Source: an uncultured Gammaproteobacteria bacterium (GTDB lineage: Bacteria > Pseudomonadota > Gammaproteobacteria > Pseudomonadales > Azotimanducaceae_A). From it: a stretch of DNA of 11,578 nt. The notes under the pieces were generated by a model, which saw only the letters and a list, made by a program, of their open reading frames with translations, ran no database searches and was not told where the DNA came from. The stretch covers positions 1-11,578 of the forward strand of contig CAJWGQ010000086.1 in assembly GCA_913041025.1 (NCBI GenBank). The letters run 5' to 3'. Positions 1 through 7,470 of this stretch are shown here, piece by piece (the stretch's first letter is position 1; each line of letters begins with the position of its first letter). Made by a program: the position numbers and the translations under genes.

Positions 1-1546
1 GATCCAAGTCCAAAGCCGCCGGTTCAATAAACGCATCGCATTCAACCAAAGATTCGTGATTAATCTCATCCATGAAATTATCCGCTTGAGGATCAGGGAC
101 GTTGAAAAGGCGATCGTACTTTTTCACCTTAATCTGTTCGGCTCCGGATTCAGATACCCAATGTATTACCCCTTTAGGTTTCAGCCCGCTCGTGTCCTGT
201 CCACTTCGTGACTCAGGAAAGTATCGACACCTAAGCTCTATTAGCTCTCCATTTTCGCCATGCAGAACTTCATCACACTGAATAATAAAACCATAGCGCA
301 ATCGGACAAGACCACCCGGCTGAAGACGTTTCCACTTTGAAGGAGGCTCAAGAGAGAAATCCTCACGTTCAATGTAGAGAGTCCCGGAAAAAGGCATAGA
401 CCTCAAACCCAGATTTTCCTGCTTCGGGTGCCAAGGGGCTTCTAACAACAGTTCACCCTGATCCCAATTGGTAATAACAACTTTGAGTGGTTCAAGCACG
501 CACATCGCTCGGGGCGAGTTAGACTCCAACTCCTGTCGGATGCAAAACTCCAACAGCTCCATTTCAACTACATTCGATTGCTTAGTGACTCCCACCCTAG
601 AACAAAACTCACGTATCGCGGCAGGCGGCACACCCCTACGGCGCAGTCCCGCTATCGTCGGCATACGAGGATCATGCCAACCCTCTACGACCTTCTCAGT
701 AACAAGTTGATTAAGATGGCGTTTGCTCATCACGGTGTATTCCAATCCAAGTCTAGAAAATTCAATTTGCGGGGGATGGTAATTGATATCAATGTTTTCA
801 ATCACCCAATCGTACAAAGGTCGATGATCCTCAAATTCCAGAGTACAAAGAGAATGGCTTATATGCTCTAGCGCATCGCAAATGCAGTGCGTGTAGTCGT
901 ACATGGGATAGATACACCAGTCATCTCCAGTTCTTTGATGAGATTGATAACGAATCCGATAAATAACAGGGTCTCTCAGATTCATATTGGGAGAGGCCAT
1001 ATCGATTTTCAGCCTGAGTACCTGACTGCCCTCCTCAAACTTGCCCAGTCTCATTGACCTAAACATCTCAAGACTTTCATCAATACTGCGATCCCGATAG
1101 GGGCTATTCTTACCGACCTCGGTCAAGGTCCCCCTTGATTCACGTATCTCCTCACTGGTTAAACTACAAACATAGGCTTTTCCGTCCAGGATCAGCCCTT
1201 CGGCAAATGTGTAAAGTTGCTCAAAATAATCGGACGCATAGGTCAGGTGATCCCAGGTAAAGCCTAGCCATTTAACGTCTTCCAAGATTGACTCGACGAA
1301 GATTTCATCTTCTTTCTCAGGATTCGTATCGTCAAAACGAAGAAAGGTCTTGCCTCCAAATTCTTGGGCTACCCCGAAATTCAAGCAGATACTCTTTGCG
1401 TGCCCAATGTGAAGAAATCCATTAGGCTCAGGAGGAAATCGTGTAATTACTCCATGCGATAATCGATTAGCATTTACATCACTCTTGATCCGCTGTCGTA
1501 TGAAATCGTTGCCAGAGTCATCGCTTTTTTGTGTTTCAACCGTCAT
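1..1546 (-). CDS. glnS: Glutaminyl-tRNA synthetase, C-terminal end cut off by the window edge
   Basis: Class I aminoacyl-tRNA synthetase that charges tRNA-Gln with glutamine in the cytoplasm. Reading the minus strand from the ATG at 1546 gives 515 codons with no stop, running off the left edge. E. coli GlnRS is about 554 residues, so roughly 40 C-terminal residues are missing. Visible landmarks are FIRQRI near residue 15, TRFPPEPNG followed by the HIGH nucleotide-binding motif at 46-49, the LRFDDTNPEKED block, the CIYPMYDYTHCI active-site segment, and the second signature VMSKR at 272-276. The anticodon-binding beta-barrel part follows, with KGVIHWVSE and YDRLFNVPDP. The residue-by-residue match to enterobacterial GlnRS is strong and excludes GltX. 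The start is set by the usual short N-terminus before FIRQ. GlnRS is typical of gamma- and betaproteobacteria, which supports the taxonomic guess. It is transcribed divergently from the transglutaminase-like gene. Confidence 0.96.
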   Translation of the reverse strand, partial: MTVETQKSDDSGNDFIRQRIKSDVNANRLSHGVITRFPPEPNGFLHIGHAKSICLNFGVAQEFGGKTFLRFDDTNPEKEDEIFVESILEDVKWLGFTWDHLTYASDYFEQLYTFAEGLILDGKAYVCSLTSEEIRESRGTLTEVGKNSPYRDRSIDESLEMFRSMRLGKFEEGSQVLRLKIDMASPNMNLRDPVIYRIRYQSHQRTGDDWCIYPMYDYTHCICDALEHISHSLCTLEFEDHRPLYDWVIENIDINYHPPQIEFSRLGLEYTVMSKRHLNQLVTEKVVEGWHDPRMPTIAGLRRRGVPPAAIREFCSRVGVTKQSNVVEMELLEFCIRQELESNSPRAMCVLEPLKVVITNWDQGELLLEAPWHPKQENLGLRSMPFSGTLYIEREDFSLEPPSKWKRLQPGGLVRLRYGFIIQCDEVLHGENGELIELRCRYFPESRSGQDTSGLKPKGVIHWVSESGAEQIKVKKYDRLFNVPDPQADNFMDEINHESLVECDAFIEPAALDLD

Positions 1547-1603
1547 TTATCCACTAAACCCGTTTCGTAATGATGTTTAAACTGGTTAGACTGAAAACAA
1601 TAA
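1547..1603. promoter_or_regulatory. Divergent intergenic region between glnS and the transglutaminase-like gene
   Basis: This 57-bp gap separates two divergent starts and so must hold, or lie next to, promoters for both genes. It contains the 8-bp perfect palindrome GTTTAAAC at 1575-1582. I cannot pick out a convincing -35/-10 pair on either strand, nor a clear Shine-Dalgarno sequence for either gene. The call rests on position only. Confidence 0.3.
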
Positions 1604-3004
1604 GTGCAGTTGGGCCATATCATCTTAAACACCACCTTCAAAAAAATCTGGCTAGCCGCCCTGATCACAGCTCTCGTTGTCCTTGCTATTTTCTTTTTTG
1701 CCAACCCAGCCTCGAAGTGGGAGATTATCGCAAATAACCTGCTGGGAGAAAAATGGTATCAGATTCGCATGGGAGGAAATCAAATAGGCTACATGCACAA
1801 TACAGTAGCAAGAACTCAAGACGGAGATTGGCAGTTCGAAAGCACTAGTTACTTCAACGTTTTGAGCAATAATCCGGTCACTACATCAAAGACATTGATT
1901 TTTTCGCAATCATTTCCACACATCATATCTTACGCAAACTTCCGGACAATTCAGGGATCAACTGATAATGAAATCAAAGCTTTGCGGGCGGAAAACACCT
2001 ATAACGTCTCTATCAGGCGAGGCCAAGAAATAACCCAAGAAGAATATGATTGGCAATTCGATCTGCGCGACTACTTAACTGTCGAGATGTGGTTACATTC
2101 GCAATCAAGAAACAATGGCGAGACAGTCGTAAGCAGAAGCCTGGATCTTGAGAAACTCAGGGTGACTAACCGCAAATTTCAATTGGTAAGCAAAAGCGAG
2201 GAGGGCTACGTCATCCAAAGCGCCTCACCCATCTCGCCCACCAAAATTTTTCTCAACTCAGATTTACAAACCGAAAAATTAGAAATGGCAGGGATATTCC
2301 AAATAGAAGCCTCCGACATCAAAGCAGCAAAGTCTTTAGCCAACATAACCAATAAGAGCGATCTTCATATCCCTGTGAAACCTCGGCTATTAAACCCTTC
2401 ACAAATAACGCAAATTAATCTGCAAACTAAAATAAATGAGCTCGATGACAAGAAGATCAAGACATTCATCCCAGATACGCTGTCCTCTTATCAAGTCGAT
2501 CAAGAGAAAACCGTAAATAAAGATTCTTTCTTGGGCGAAACCCTTCGATACCCAATCAATCATCCAAAAATCAGGAAACTTAGCGGCTTGCCAAGCAAAA
2601 TCTCAACAAAAAAAGATCTTGATAAGCTAGTTGCTTACACCAATTCATTACTCAGTTATAGAACAAACTATGCCGTCGGATCAGTCGTTACGGCACTTGA
2701 ACGCGGATATGGTGAGTGCACTGACTTTGCTGATCTTTTCACAACACTTGCAAGGTCGTTGGGTCTTGCCGCAAGACCGGTCTATGGCATCGCCTACAGA
2801 GACGGCGGGCGGCCCAAATTCATGTTCCACGCCTGGAACGAAGTCCACGTAGAAAACCAATGGATAAGCGTGGATGCCACTTGGAATCAGAGTCCTGCAG
2901 ATTCTACCCACATCAGCTTAAACGACAACGAGTACGCCGCGATACTTCTCGCAAGCACGACAAAATCAGTTGAGTTTGAGGTCACGTCAGTTTCGTACGA
3001 CTAA
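1604..3004 (+). CDS. Membrane-anchored transglutaminase-like (cysteine protease fold) protein
   Basis: A 466-residue protein with one N-terminal hydrophobic segment (about residues 15-33) preceded by lysines, which predicts an inner-membrane anchor with the bulk in the periplasm. Residues about 40-330 form a long region that I cannot assign to a family. The C-terminal part (about 335-430) is a transglutaminase-like core with the expected catalytic triad: Cys372 in GYGECTDFA, His409 in FHAWNEV and Asp424 in SVDATWNQ. Bacterial proteins of this superfamily are mostly proteases, peptidases or amidases, and some cross-link; the substrate here is unknown. The start is a GTG at 1604, directly after an in-frame TAA at 1601-1603; TTG at 1610 is a possible alternative, and neither has a good ribosome-binding site. 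The gene ends immediately against the convergent tesB stop codon. The fold is well supported, the cellular role is not. Confidence 0.85.
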   Translation: MQLGHIILNTTFKKIWLAALITALVVLAIFFFANPASKWEIIANNLLGEKWYQIRMGGNQIGYMHNTVARTQDGDWQFESTSYFNVLSNNPVTTSKTLIFSQSFPHIISYANFRTIQGSTDNEIKALRAENTYNVSIRRGQEITQEEYDWQFDLRDYLTVEMWLHSQSRNNGETVVSRSLDLEKLRVTNRKFQLVSKSEEGYVIQSASPISPTKIFLNSDLQTEKLEMAGIFQIEASDIKAAKSLANITNKSDLHIPVKPRLLNPSQITQINLQTKINELDDKKIKTFIPDTLSSYQVDQEKTVNKDSFLGETLRYPINHPKIRKLSGLPSKISTKKDLDKLVAYTNSLLSYRTNYAVGSVVTALERGYGECTDFADLFTTLARSLGLAARPVYGIAYRDGGRPKFMFHAWNEVHVENQWISVDATWNQSPADSTHISLNDNEYAAILLASTTKSVEFEVTSVSYD

Positions 3005-3883
3005 CTATCCAGACTGTTCAGAAGCACTCCTGATCAAACCTTCCTGTGAAACAGACGCTACCAGTTCTCCCTCCTTAGAAAAAAAATCAGCATGATTCAT
3101 ACCCCTTGAACCGTTCGCTGACGATGTTCTTTTGTTAAACAGCATCCAATCATCAATCGGTACGTCTCGATGTATCCAAAGAGAATGGTCCAGACTTGCC
3201 AATTGCAATTTCTCCCGAGCAACCGAGGACATGTGGGGCAACGTGGAGGTCGAGACTAAACCCATGTCAGACGCATAACCGACCAAACAACGAGACAATT
3301 CTTGATCAAGCGGATCAATAGCTTTACGAAACTTAACCCAGACCGGATTGCTAAAGCGCTCCTTTTCCCATTCATCCGATCCCAGCTGAAAAACAGAGCG
3401 AGTCTGAAAAGGCCTCTCAATCTTCGCCATAGGACTCATGTTGCTGTGAGAGTTTTTGATGTTTACCGCAACCTCCACATCATCCTCTAACTCTTCGGGA
3501 GGAGGCACATTAGGCATCGGCAAAGAATGCTGATAGCCAGATTCTCTGATCTGGAACGAAAGATCCATGTTAAAAATTGGCTCCCCATTTTGAATCGCTA
3601 CGATTCTTCTCATCGAAAAACTATTTCCATCGCGAACTCGTTCAACTTCAAACAAGACTGGCTTGTCTCCCACTCCGCCCCTTAAAAAATAAGCATGCAG
3701 CGAATGCAAATCACGATTATTAATAGTTTGATATGCAGCTCGCATTGCCTGCGCGAGAACTTGACCACCAAACAACCTAAAACCCCCACGATCCTCGTTT
3801 TCACCAAGGAACAGATCTTCATCGATTTTTTTCAGATCAAGAATCGAAATCAGTCTTGACTCTCTTGGTTCCTGCTTCTCCAT
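3005..3883 (-). CDS. tesB: Acyl-CoA thioesterase II
   Basis: Hydrolyses medium- and long-chain acyl-CoA to free fatty acid and CoA in the cytoplasm. At 292 residues it is close to E. coli TesB (286) and has the double hot-dog architecture. The N-terminal domain shows FRLFGGQVLAQAM (about 35-47) and LHSLHAYFLRGG (59-70), then the FEVERVRDG strand. The C-terminal domain shows SDMGL (205-209), ASLDHSLWIHR (229-239) and SVSQEGLIR (278-285). These give the expected catalytic positions Asp206, Ser230 (Thr228 in E. coli TesB, replaced here by Ser as in many homologues) and Gln280. The ATG at 3883 gives the normal N-terminus. The gene is convergent with the transglutaminase-like gene with no spacer, and divergent from the FAH-family gene across 130 bp. 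Confidence 0.93.
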   Translation of the reverse strand: MEKQEPRESRLISILDLKKIDEDLFLGENEDRGGFRLFGGQVLAQAMRAAYQTINNRDLHSLHAYFLRGGVGDKPVLFEVERVRDGNSFSMRRIVAIQNGEPIFNMDLSFQIRESGYQHSLPMPNVPPPEELEDDVEVAVNIKNSHSNMSPMAKIERPFQTRSVFQLGSDEWEKERFSNPVWVKFRKAIDPLDQELSRCLVGYASDMGLVSTSTLPHMSSVAREKLQLASLDHSLWIHRDVPIDDWMLFNKRTSSANGSRGMNHADFFSKEGELVASVSQEGLIRSASEQSG

Positions 3884-3910
3884 CTATTACTTCGCTACTT
3901 CAAAAAGAAT

Positions 3911-3939
3911 TTGATTATAACTCTTTAGTTTCGTATGAG
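3911..3939 (+). promoter_or_regulatory. Weak sigma-70-like promoter candidate for the FAH-family gene
   Basis: TTGATT at 3911-3916 and TATGAG at 3934-3939 are separated by 17 bp and match the -35 and -10 consensus at four of six positions each. They would start transcription near 3946, about 70 nt before the GTG. The site overlaps the tesB -10 on the other strand, so the two promoters could compete for polymerase. Such matches arise by chance in AT-rich DNA. Confidence 0.22.
3914..3919 (-). promoter_or_regulatory. Consensus -10 element, probable tesB promoter
   Basis: On the minus strand this reads TATAAT, a perfect sigma-70 -10 hexamer, about 30 bp upstream of the tesB ATG. Transcription would start near 3907 and leave a leader of about 25 nt. 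No recognisable -35 hexamer lies 16-18 bp upstream, and there is no extended -10 TG, so the promoter would be weak or activator-dependent. Confidence 0.4.
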
Positions 3940-4013
3940 ATGCTGGAAAGAAAGACCTTTTTTGTTCGACTTAACACTTGACCATCGAATAGCGCCTATG
4001 AGACAAACGCCCA

Positions 4014-4778
4014 GTGACAGAAATAAAACCGCCTATGAAAAAAGAATTTGTAGACAAACTTGTTAGAGCATTTAAAGAAGGTTCTAAGTATCCGAGTTTA
4101 TCGATCGAGCAGCCAGGCGCTACCATTGAATTGGCCTATGAAATCCAACAGCTTTTCGTAGCCGAACTTCAAACTGAAAAAGCTGGGTACAAAGCAGCAG
4201 TCACTAGTGAGCCGGTTCAACAAATTATGAGCATCAAAGCTCCAGTGAGCGGTGTGCTGTTCTCTTCAGGAGAATTTCAGGCAAATTCCACCATCGACGA
4301 CTCAAAAGACTTACTCATCGAAACGGAACTAGGGTTTCAGACCAACATAGACATCACAAAACCGGTCGAACCCGCCAAGGTTTACACACTATTCGAGTGC
4401 TATTACCCGATGATCGAAATCGCCTCACCTAATCTTGAGGGCAAACCAAATGGTGTCGATCTTATAGCGTCAAACTCAGCATCCTTTGGTTTCATCAAGG
4501 GAGATCGCATTGGTTTTGACACAACCGACCCCGACTCTGTCGTCGCTAGCCTGAACCGAGGTAACGACGAATTACATTCAGCAAATTGCTCCTCAGTAAT
4601 GGGAGGACAGTCCATAGCACTCGCTTGGTTAATAAATCAGATTCTTTCCCGAGAGCCTCTCATACCGTCCAATTCTTTATTGATGAGCGGATCGGTAGGA
4701 CCGGCCCACCCCGCGACTTCTGGAGAGTATACCGGTCGTTTCGGAGAATTAGGCGAAATCAGGTTTTCAATCAAATAG
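4014..4778 (+). CDS. 2-keto-4-pentenoate hydratase-like protein (fumarylacetoacetate hydrolase superfamily)
   Basis: A 254-residue cytosolic enzyme of the MhpD/DmpE/DmpH type. Characterised relatives hydrate 2-hydroxypenta-2,4-dienoate to 4-hydroxy-2-ketovalerate, or decarboxylate 4-oxalocrotonate, in aromatic meta-cleavage pathways, using a divalent metal. Landmarks are AGYKAAVTS (about 57-65), APVSGVLF (76-83), the acidic IETELGF (102-108, with Glu103 and Glu105 as likely metal ligands), YPMIEI (131-136, Glu135), LIASNSASFGFIKG (150-163), and the C-terminal GGQSIALAWL and LLMSGSVG. The length is slightly below MhpD (about 269). The start is GTG at 4014; an ATG at 4035, seven codons later, is an equally plausible start, and neither has a good ribosome-binding site. 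No other meta-cleavage genes (dioxygenase, aldolase, acetaldehyde dehydrogenase) are present, so the substrate is open. It lies 108 bp upstream of aceA in the same direction. Confidence 0.85.
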   Translation: MTEIKPPMKKEFVDKLVRAFKEGSKYPSLSIEQPGATIELAYEIQQLFVAELQTEKAGYKAAVTSEPVQQIMSIKAPVSGVLFSSGEFQANSTIDDSKDLLIETELGFQTNIDITKPVEPAKVYTLFECYYPMIEIASPNLEGKPNGVDLIASNSASFGFIKGDRIGFDTTDPDSVVASLNRGNDELHSANCSSVMGGQSIALAWLINQILSREPLIPSNSLLMSGSVGPAHPATSGEYTGRFGELGEIRFSIK

Positions 4779-4874
4779 ATTTCCTTTCCTATTTCGAATA
4801 TGTTGTTTTCAATATATTCCATGTTTTTCTCAATCAAAAATTGATATTTTTCGACCAAATCGAGCCAATTATTT
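4779..4874 (+). promoter_or_regulatory. AT-rich upstream region of aceA with inverted repeats
   Basis: This strongly AT-rich gap contains two small inverted repeats: GAATAT (4796-4801) with ATATTC (4814-4819), and ATCAA (4833-4837) with TTGAT (4841-4845). A TATATT at 4813-4818 is one base from the -10 consensus but has no good -35 partner. There is no strong hairpin plus U-run after the hydratase gene, so read-through into aceA is possible alongside a separate promoter. The repeats could be operator half-sites, since isocitrate lyase genes are usually carbon-source regulated, but AT-rich DNA gives such repeats by chance. Confidence 0.3.
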
Positions 4875-4880
4875 AAAGGA
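4875..4880 (+). promoter_or_regulatory. Ribosome-binding site of aceA
   Basis: AAAGGA lies six bases before the ATG at 4887. It is a good Shine-Dalgarno match at ideal spacing and fixes the aceA start. Confidence 0.65.
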
Positions 4881-4886
4881 ATAGTC

Positions 4887-6488
4887 ATGTCCGCTTACTT
4901 AGACGAAATCAAAAAGGTCGAATCTACCATCAACGGAAAGGAAGAATGGAAGGCAATTAATCCTGAATATTCAGTCCGCATGAAGCTTCAAAATCGCTTT
5001 AAAACTGGGCTTGAGATCGCTCAGTATACGGCGGACATAATGCGCAAGGACATGGCAGACTATGACGCAGACCCCTCCCAATACACCCAATCTTTAGGGT
5101 GTTGGCATGGGTTCATAGCCCAACAGGTAATGATGGGCGTGAAGCGACATAGAAAAACCACCGAAAAAAGCTACATTTACCTGTCTGGTTGGATGGTGGC
5201 AGCCTTGCGATCACAATTTGGTCCCCTTCCAGATCAAAGCATGCATGAGAAAACATCAGTAGCGAATCTTATAGAAGAAATTTATACCTTCCTGAAACAA
5301 GCCGATGCGAGAGAGCTTAGGCATTTATTCGCTGAGTTAGATGAGGCGCGGCAAAATGGTGGCGACGTGGACGGTATACTAAATCAGATTGATAACTTCG
5401 AAACTCACGTAGTTCCGATCATTGCCGACATTGATGCCGGATTTGGCAACGAAGAGGCAACCTATCTGCTAGCCAAAAAAATGATTGAGGCTGGGGCCTG
5501 CGCCATACAAATCGAAAACCAGGTTTCGGATGCAAAACAATGCGGACACCAAGCTGGAAAAGTTACAGTGCCGCACGAAGATTTTGTCTCTAAAATCAAC
5601 GCCATCCGATACGCCTTTCTTGAGTTAGGCATCGATAATGGCATCATCGTCGCCAGAACAGACTCACTTGGAGCAGGACTTACACAAAAAATACCGGTTT
5701 CTATCACCAGTGGTGATCTTGGCAGTCAGTATTGCGAATTCCTAGACACTGACCCGATAAGCGAGCTCAGTGAAATTCAAGATGGAGACATCACGATTAA
5801 CCAGGGCGGGCAGATAGCTAAACCCAAACGCCTCGACAATGGGCTTTATGCATTCAAAGAGGATACTGGAATCGACCGGGTCGTCTTGGACTGCATCACC
5901 AGCTTGCAGCACGGAGCTGACTTACTCTGGATCGAAACGGAGAAGCCAAACGTGGAGCAAATCGCAGAAATGGTTAACCGAGTCAGGGAAGTAAGACCCG
6001 AAGCCAAACTCGTATACAACAACTCCCCTTCCTTCAATTGGACATTGAAATTCCGGGAGCAGGTTTATGAAGAATGGAAAGCAGCCGGCAAAGACGTTTC
6101 GGCCTATCCAGACCCAGCCGCCGACGAAAAGGGCCTAATGGATGTTAGCATGGACGGCACTGAGCTAGCAGAACAAGCTGATGCGCTCGTTCAAAGCTTT
6201 CAACGAGATGCTGCTCGTGAAGCCGGCATTTTTCACCACTTGATCACCTTGCCGACGTATCATACTGCCGCGCTATCAACGGACACCCTTACAGAGGGTT
6301 ATTTCGGCGATCTGGGAATGTTAGCCTATGTTCGCGACGTTCAGCGGCAGGAGATTCGTAATGACCTTGCAGCGGTCAAACATCAAGATTTGGCCGGATC
6401 AAATATCGGAGACGACCATAAAGAATACTTCCTAGGCGAAAAGGCCTTATTAGCTGGAGGTACAGCTAATACAATGAATCAGTTTTAA
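4887..6488 (+). CDS. aceA: Isocitrate lyase, long form (~530 residues)
   Basis: Cleaves isocitrate to glyoxylate and succinate, the first step of the glyoxylate shunt, allowing growth on acetyl-CoA from fatty acids or acetate. The 533 residues show GCWHG (71-75), YLSGW (98-102), the magnesium-binding DIDAGFGN (181-188), the catalytic loop KQCGH (217-221, catalytic Cys219), ARTDS (256-260) and NNSPSFNW (378-385). The protein is about 100 residues longer than E. coli AceA (434), mostly from an insertion around 265-330, as in the Pseudomonas/Colwellia-type enzyme. It carries Gln at 208 (QIENQ) and 218 (KQCGH), where E. coli has His184 and Lys194. The ATG has a good AAAGGA site. A hairpin terminator follows. 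Malate synthase is not in the window, so the shunt partner must be encoded elsewhere. Confidence 0.97.
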   Translation: MSAYLDEIKKVESTINGKEEWKAINPEYSVRMKLQNRFKTGLEIAQYTADIMRKDMADYDADPSQYTQSLGCWHGFIAQQVMMGVKRHRKTTEKSYIYLSGWMVAALRSQFGPLPDQSMHEKTSVANLIEEIYTFLKQADARELRHLFAELDEARQNGGDVDGILNQIDNFETHVVPIIADIDAGFGNEEATYLLAKKMIEAGACAIQIENQVSDAKQCGHQAGKVTVPHEDFVSKINAIRYAFLELGIDNGIIVARTDSLGAGLTQKIPVSITSGDLGSQYCEFLDTDPISELSEIQDGDITINQGGQIAKPKRLDNGLYAFKEDTGIDRVVLDCITSLQHGADLLWIETEKPNVEQIAEMVNRVREVRPEAKLVYNNSPSFNWTLKFREQVYEEWKAAGKDVSAYPDPAADEKGLMDVSMDGTELAEQADALVQSFQRDAAREAGIFHHLITLPTYHTAALSTDTLTEGYFGDLGMLAYVRDVQRQEIRNDLAAVKHQDLAGSNIGDDHKEYFLGEKALLAGGTANTMNQF

Positions 6489-6516
6489 CCTCTGGGTTAT
6501 TAAGGATTTAGGTTAT

Positions 6517-6550
6517 AGCCAGGGAATGAATACCCTGGCTTCATTAGTTT
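6517..6550 (+). terminator. Intrinsic terminator candidate downstream of aceA
   Basis: AGCCAGGG (6517-6524) pairs perfectly with CCCTGGCT (6533-6540) across an eight-base loop, beginning 28 bp after the aceA stop. The following bases TCATTAGTTT are U-rich but interrupted, so termination may be partial. The hairpin separates aceA from the next gene, which has its own ribosome-binding site. Confidence 0.6.
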
Positions 6551-6599
6551 GGACTCCATTCCCGACCCAAGCTATGCTCTTTCCATGAGGGAGTAGATC

Positions 6600-7451
6600 A
6601 TGAATCAACCGACAGCAACCAGTGATCTTGACCAAATCGCTCAAGATCTCAGAGAGGAGGGGCTGGAGCTGTACCGCGTCTTGAAAGACATGGACACCGC
6701 TTTTTGGTCCGAAAAATCCGCCTTCAAAGCATGGACCATTTGGGATGTAGTGGCTCATTTGCATATCGCAGATCACATGGCATTGACTTCGTTAAAGAGC
6801 GCAGAGGCATTTAAGGCTCTAATGGAATCTATAGCGAAAAAAGGATCAATCAGAGACTATGCTGAAGAATGGCTATTAGCCGGGAAACAACAGCCACTCT
6901 CAGGACCAGAACTACTTGAAAAGTGGTGGTCGAGCTTCGAGGAAATGTGTTCCACATTTCAAAACGCAGACCCGGAAAAAAGATACGTTTGGGCAGGTCC
7001 GGGAATGAAGGCCCGAATGCTCGCTACTGCCAGGCAAATGGAAACCTGGGCGCACGGGTGGGAGGTCTATGATCTAATGAAATTAAAAAGACCCCAATCG
7101 GAAAGGCTCAAAAATATATCCACTATAGGCGTTAAAACCTATGGCTGGACTTTTGTGAACCGCACCATAAAGCCCCCTACACCCCAACCGAAAGTCGAGC
7201 TATTATCACCAAACGGAGACACTTGGGTTTGGAATCATGAAACAGAAGGAGAACTCGTCTCTGGCTCAGCCGTCGAGTTCTGCCAAGTTGTAACGCAGGT
7301 GAGAAATATCAAAGATACTAATCTTGAGGTTAGTGGAGAAAATGCAAACAAATGGATGGAAATCGCACAATGTTTTGCAGGACCACCCGAGGATCCTCCC
7401 GAACCCGGCTCCCGAACATGGAAGAACACAAACGAATTAAACTCAAAGTAA
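6600..7451 (+). CDS. TIGR03084-type metal-binding protein, maleylpyruvate isomerase-like (DinB fold)
   Basis: A 283-residue protein whose N-terminal ~160 residues match the DinB/mycothiol-dependent maleylpyruvate isomerase (MDMPI) N-terminal four-helix fold. The putative metal ligands are His53 in VVAHLHIADH, Glu148 and His152 in RQMETWAHGWEVYD; this His...Glu-x3-His spacing mirrors the zinc triad I recall for the Corynebacterium MDMPI. The region from about 195 onward (VELLSPNGDTWVW, SGSAVEFCQVVTQ) resembles the small SCP2-like C-terminal domain of the TIGR03084 family, whose members have no established reaction as far as I know. The start is fixed by GAGGGAG at 6587-6593, six bases before the ATG. 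The next gene follows after 19 bp, so the two are probably co-transcribed. A thiol-dependent transfer or isomerisation is a guess from the fold, and the cofactor cannot be mycothiol if the host is a gammaproteobacterium. Confidence 0.82.
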   Translation: MNQPTATSDLDQIAQDLREEGLELYRVLKDMDTAFWSEKSAFKAWTIWDVVAHLHIADHMALTSLKSAEAFKALMESIAKKGSIRDYAEEWLLAGKQQPLSGPELLEKWWSSFEEMCSTFQNADPEKRYVWAGPGMKARMLATARQMETWAHGWEVYDLMKLKRPQSERLKNISTIGVKTYGWTFVNRTIKPPTPQPKVELLSPNGDTWVWNHETEGELVSGSAVEFCQVVTQVRNIKDTNLEVSGENANKWMEIAQCFAGPPEDPPEPGSRTWKNTNELNSK

Positions 7452-7470
7452 GTTAGAGCGAGAAAGTACT

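Noticed and set aside
468..871. Two overlapping plus-strand reading frames of 80 and 97 codons
   Set aside because: They lie wholly antisense to glnS, whose reading frame is continuous and strongly conserved, and their translations look random.
4637..4888. 83-codon minus-strand frame across the hydratase-aceA gap
   Set aside because: It is antisense to the hydratase C-terminus, and its N-terminal part comes from the AT-rich aceA leader, giving low-complexity Ile/Glu/Asn-rich sequence.
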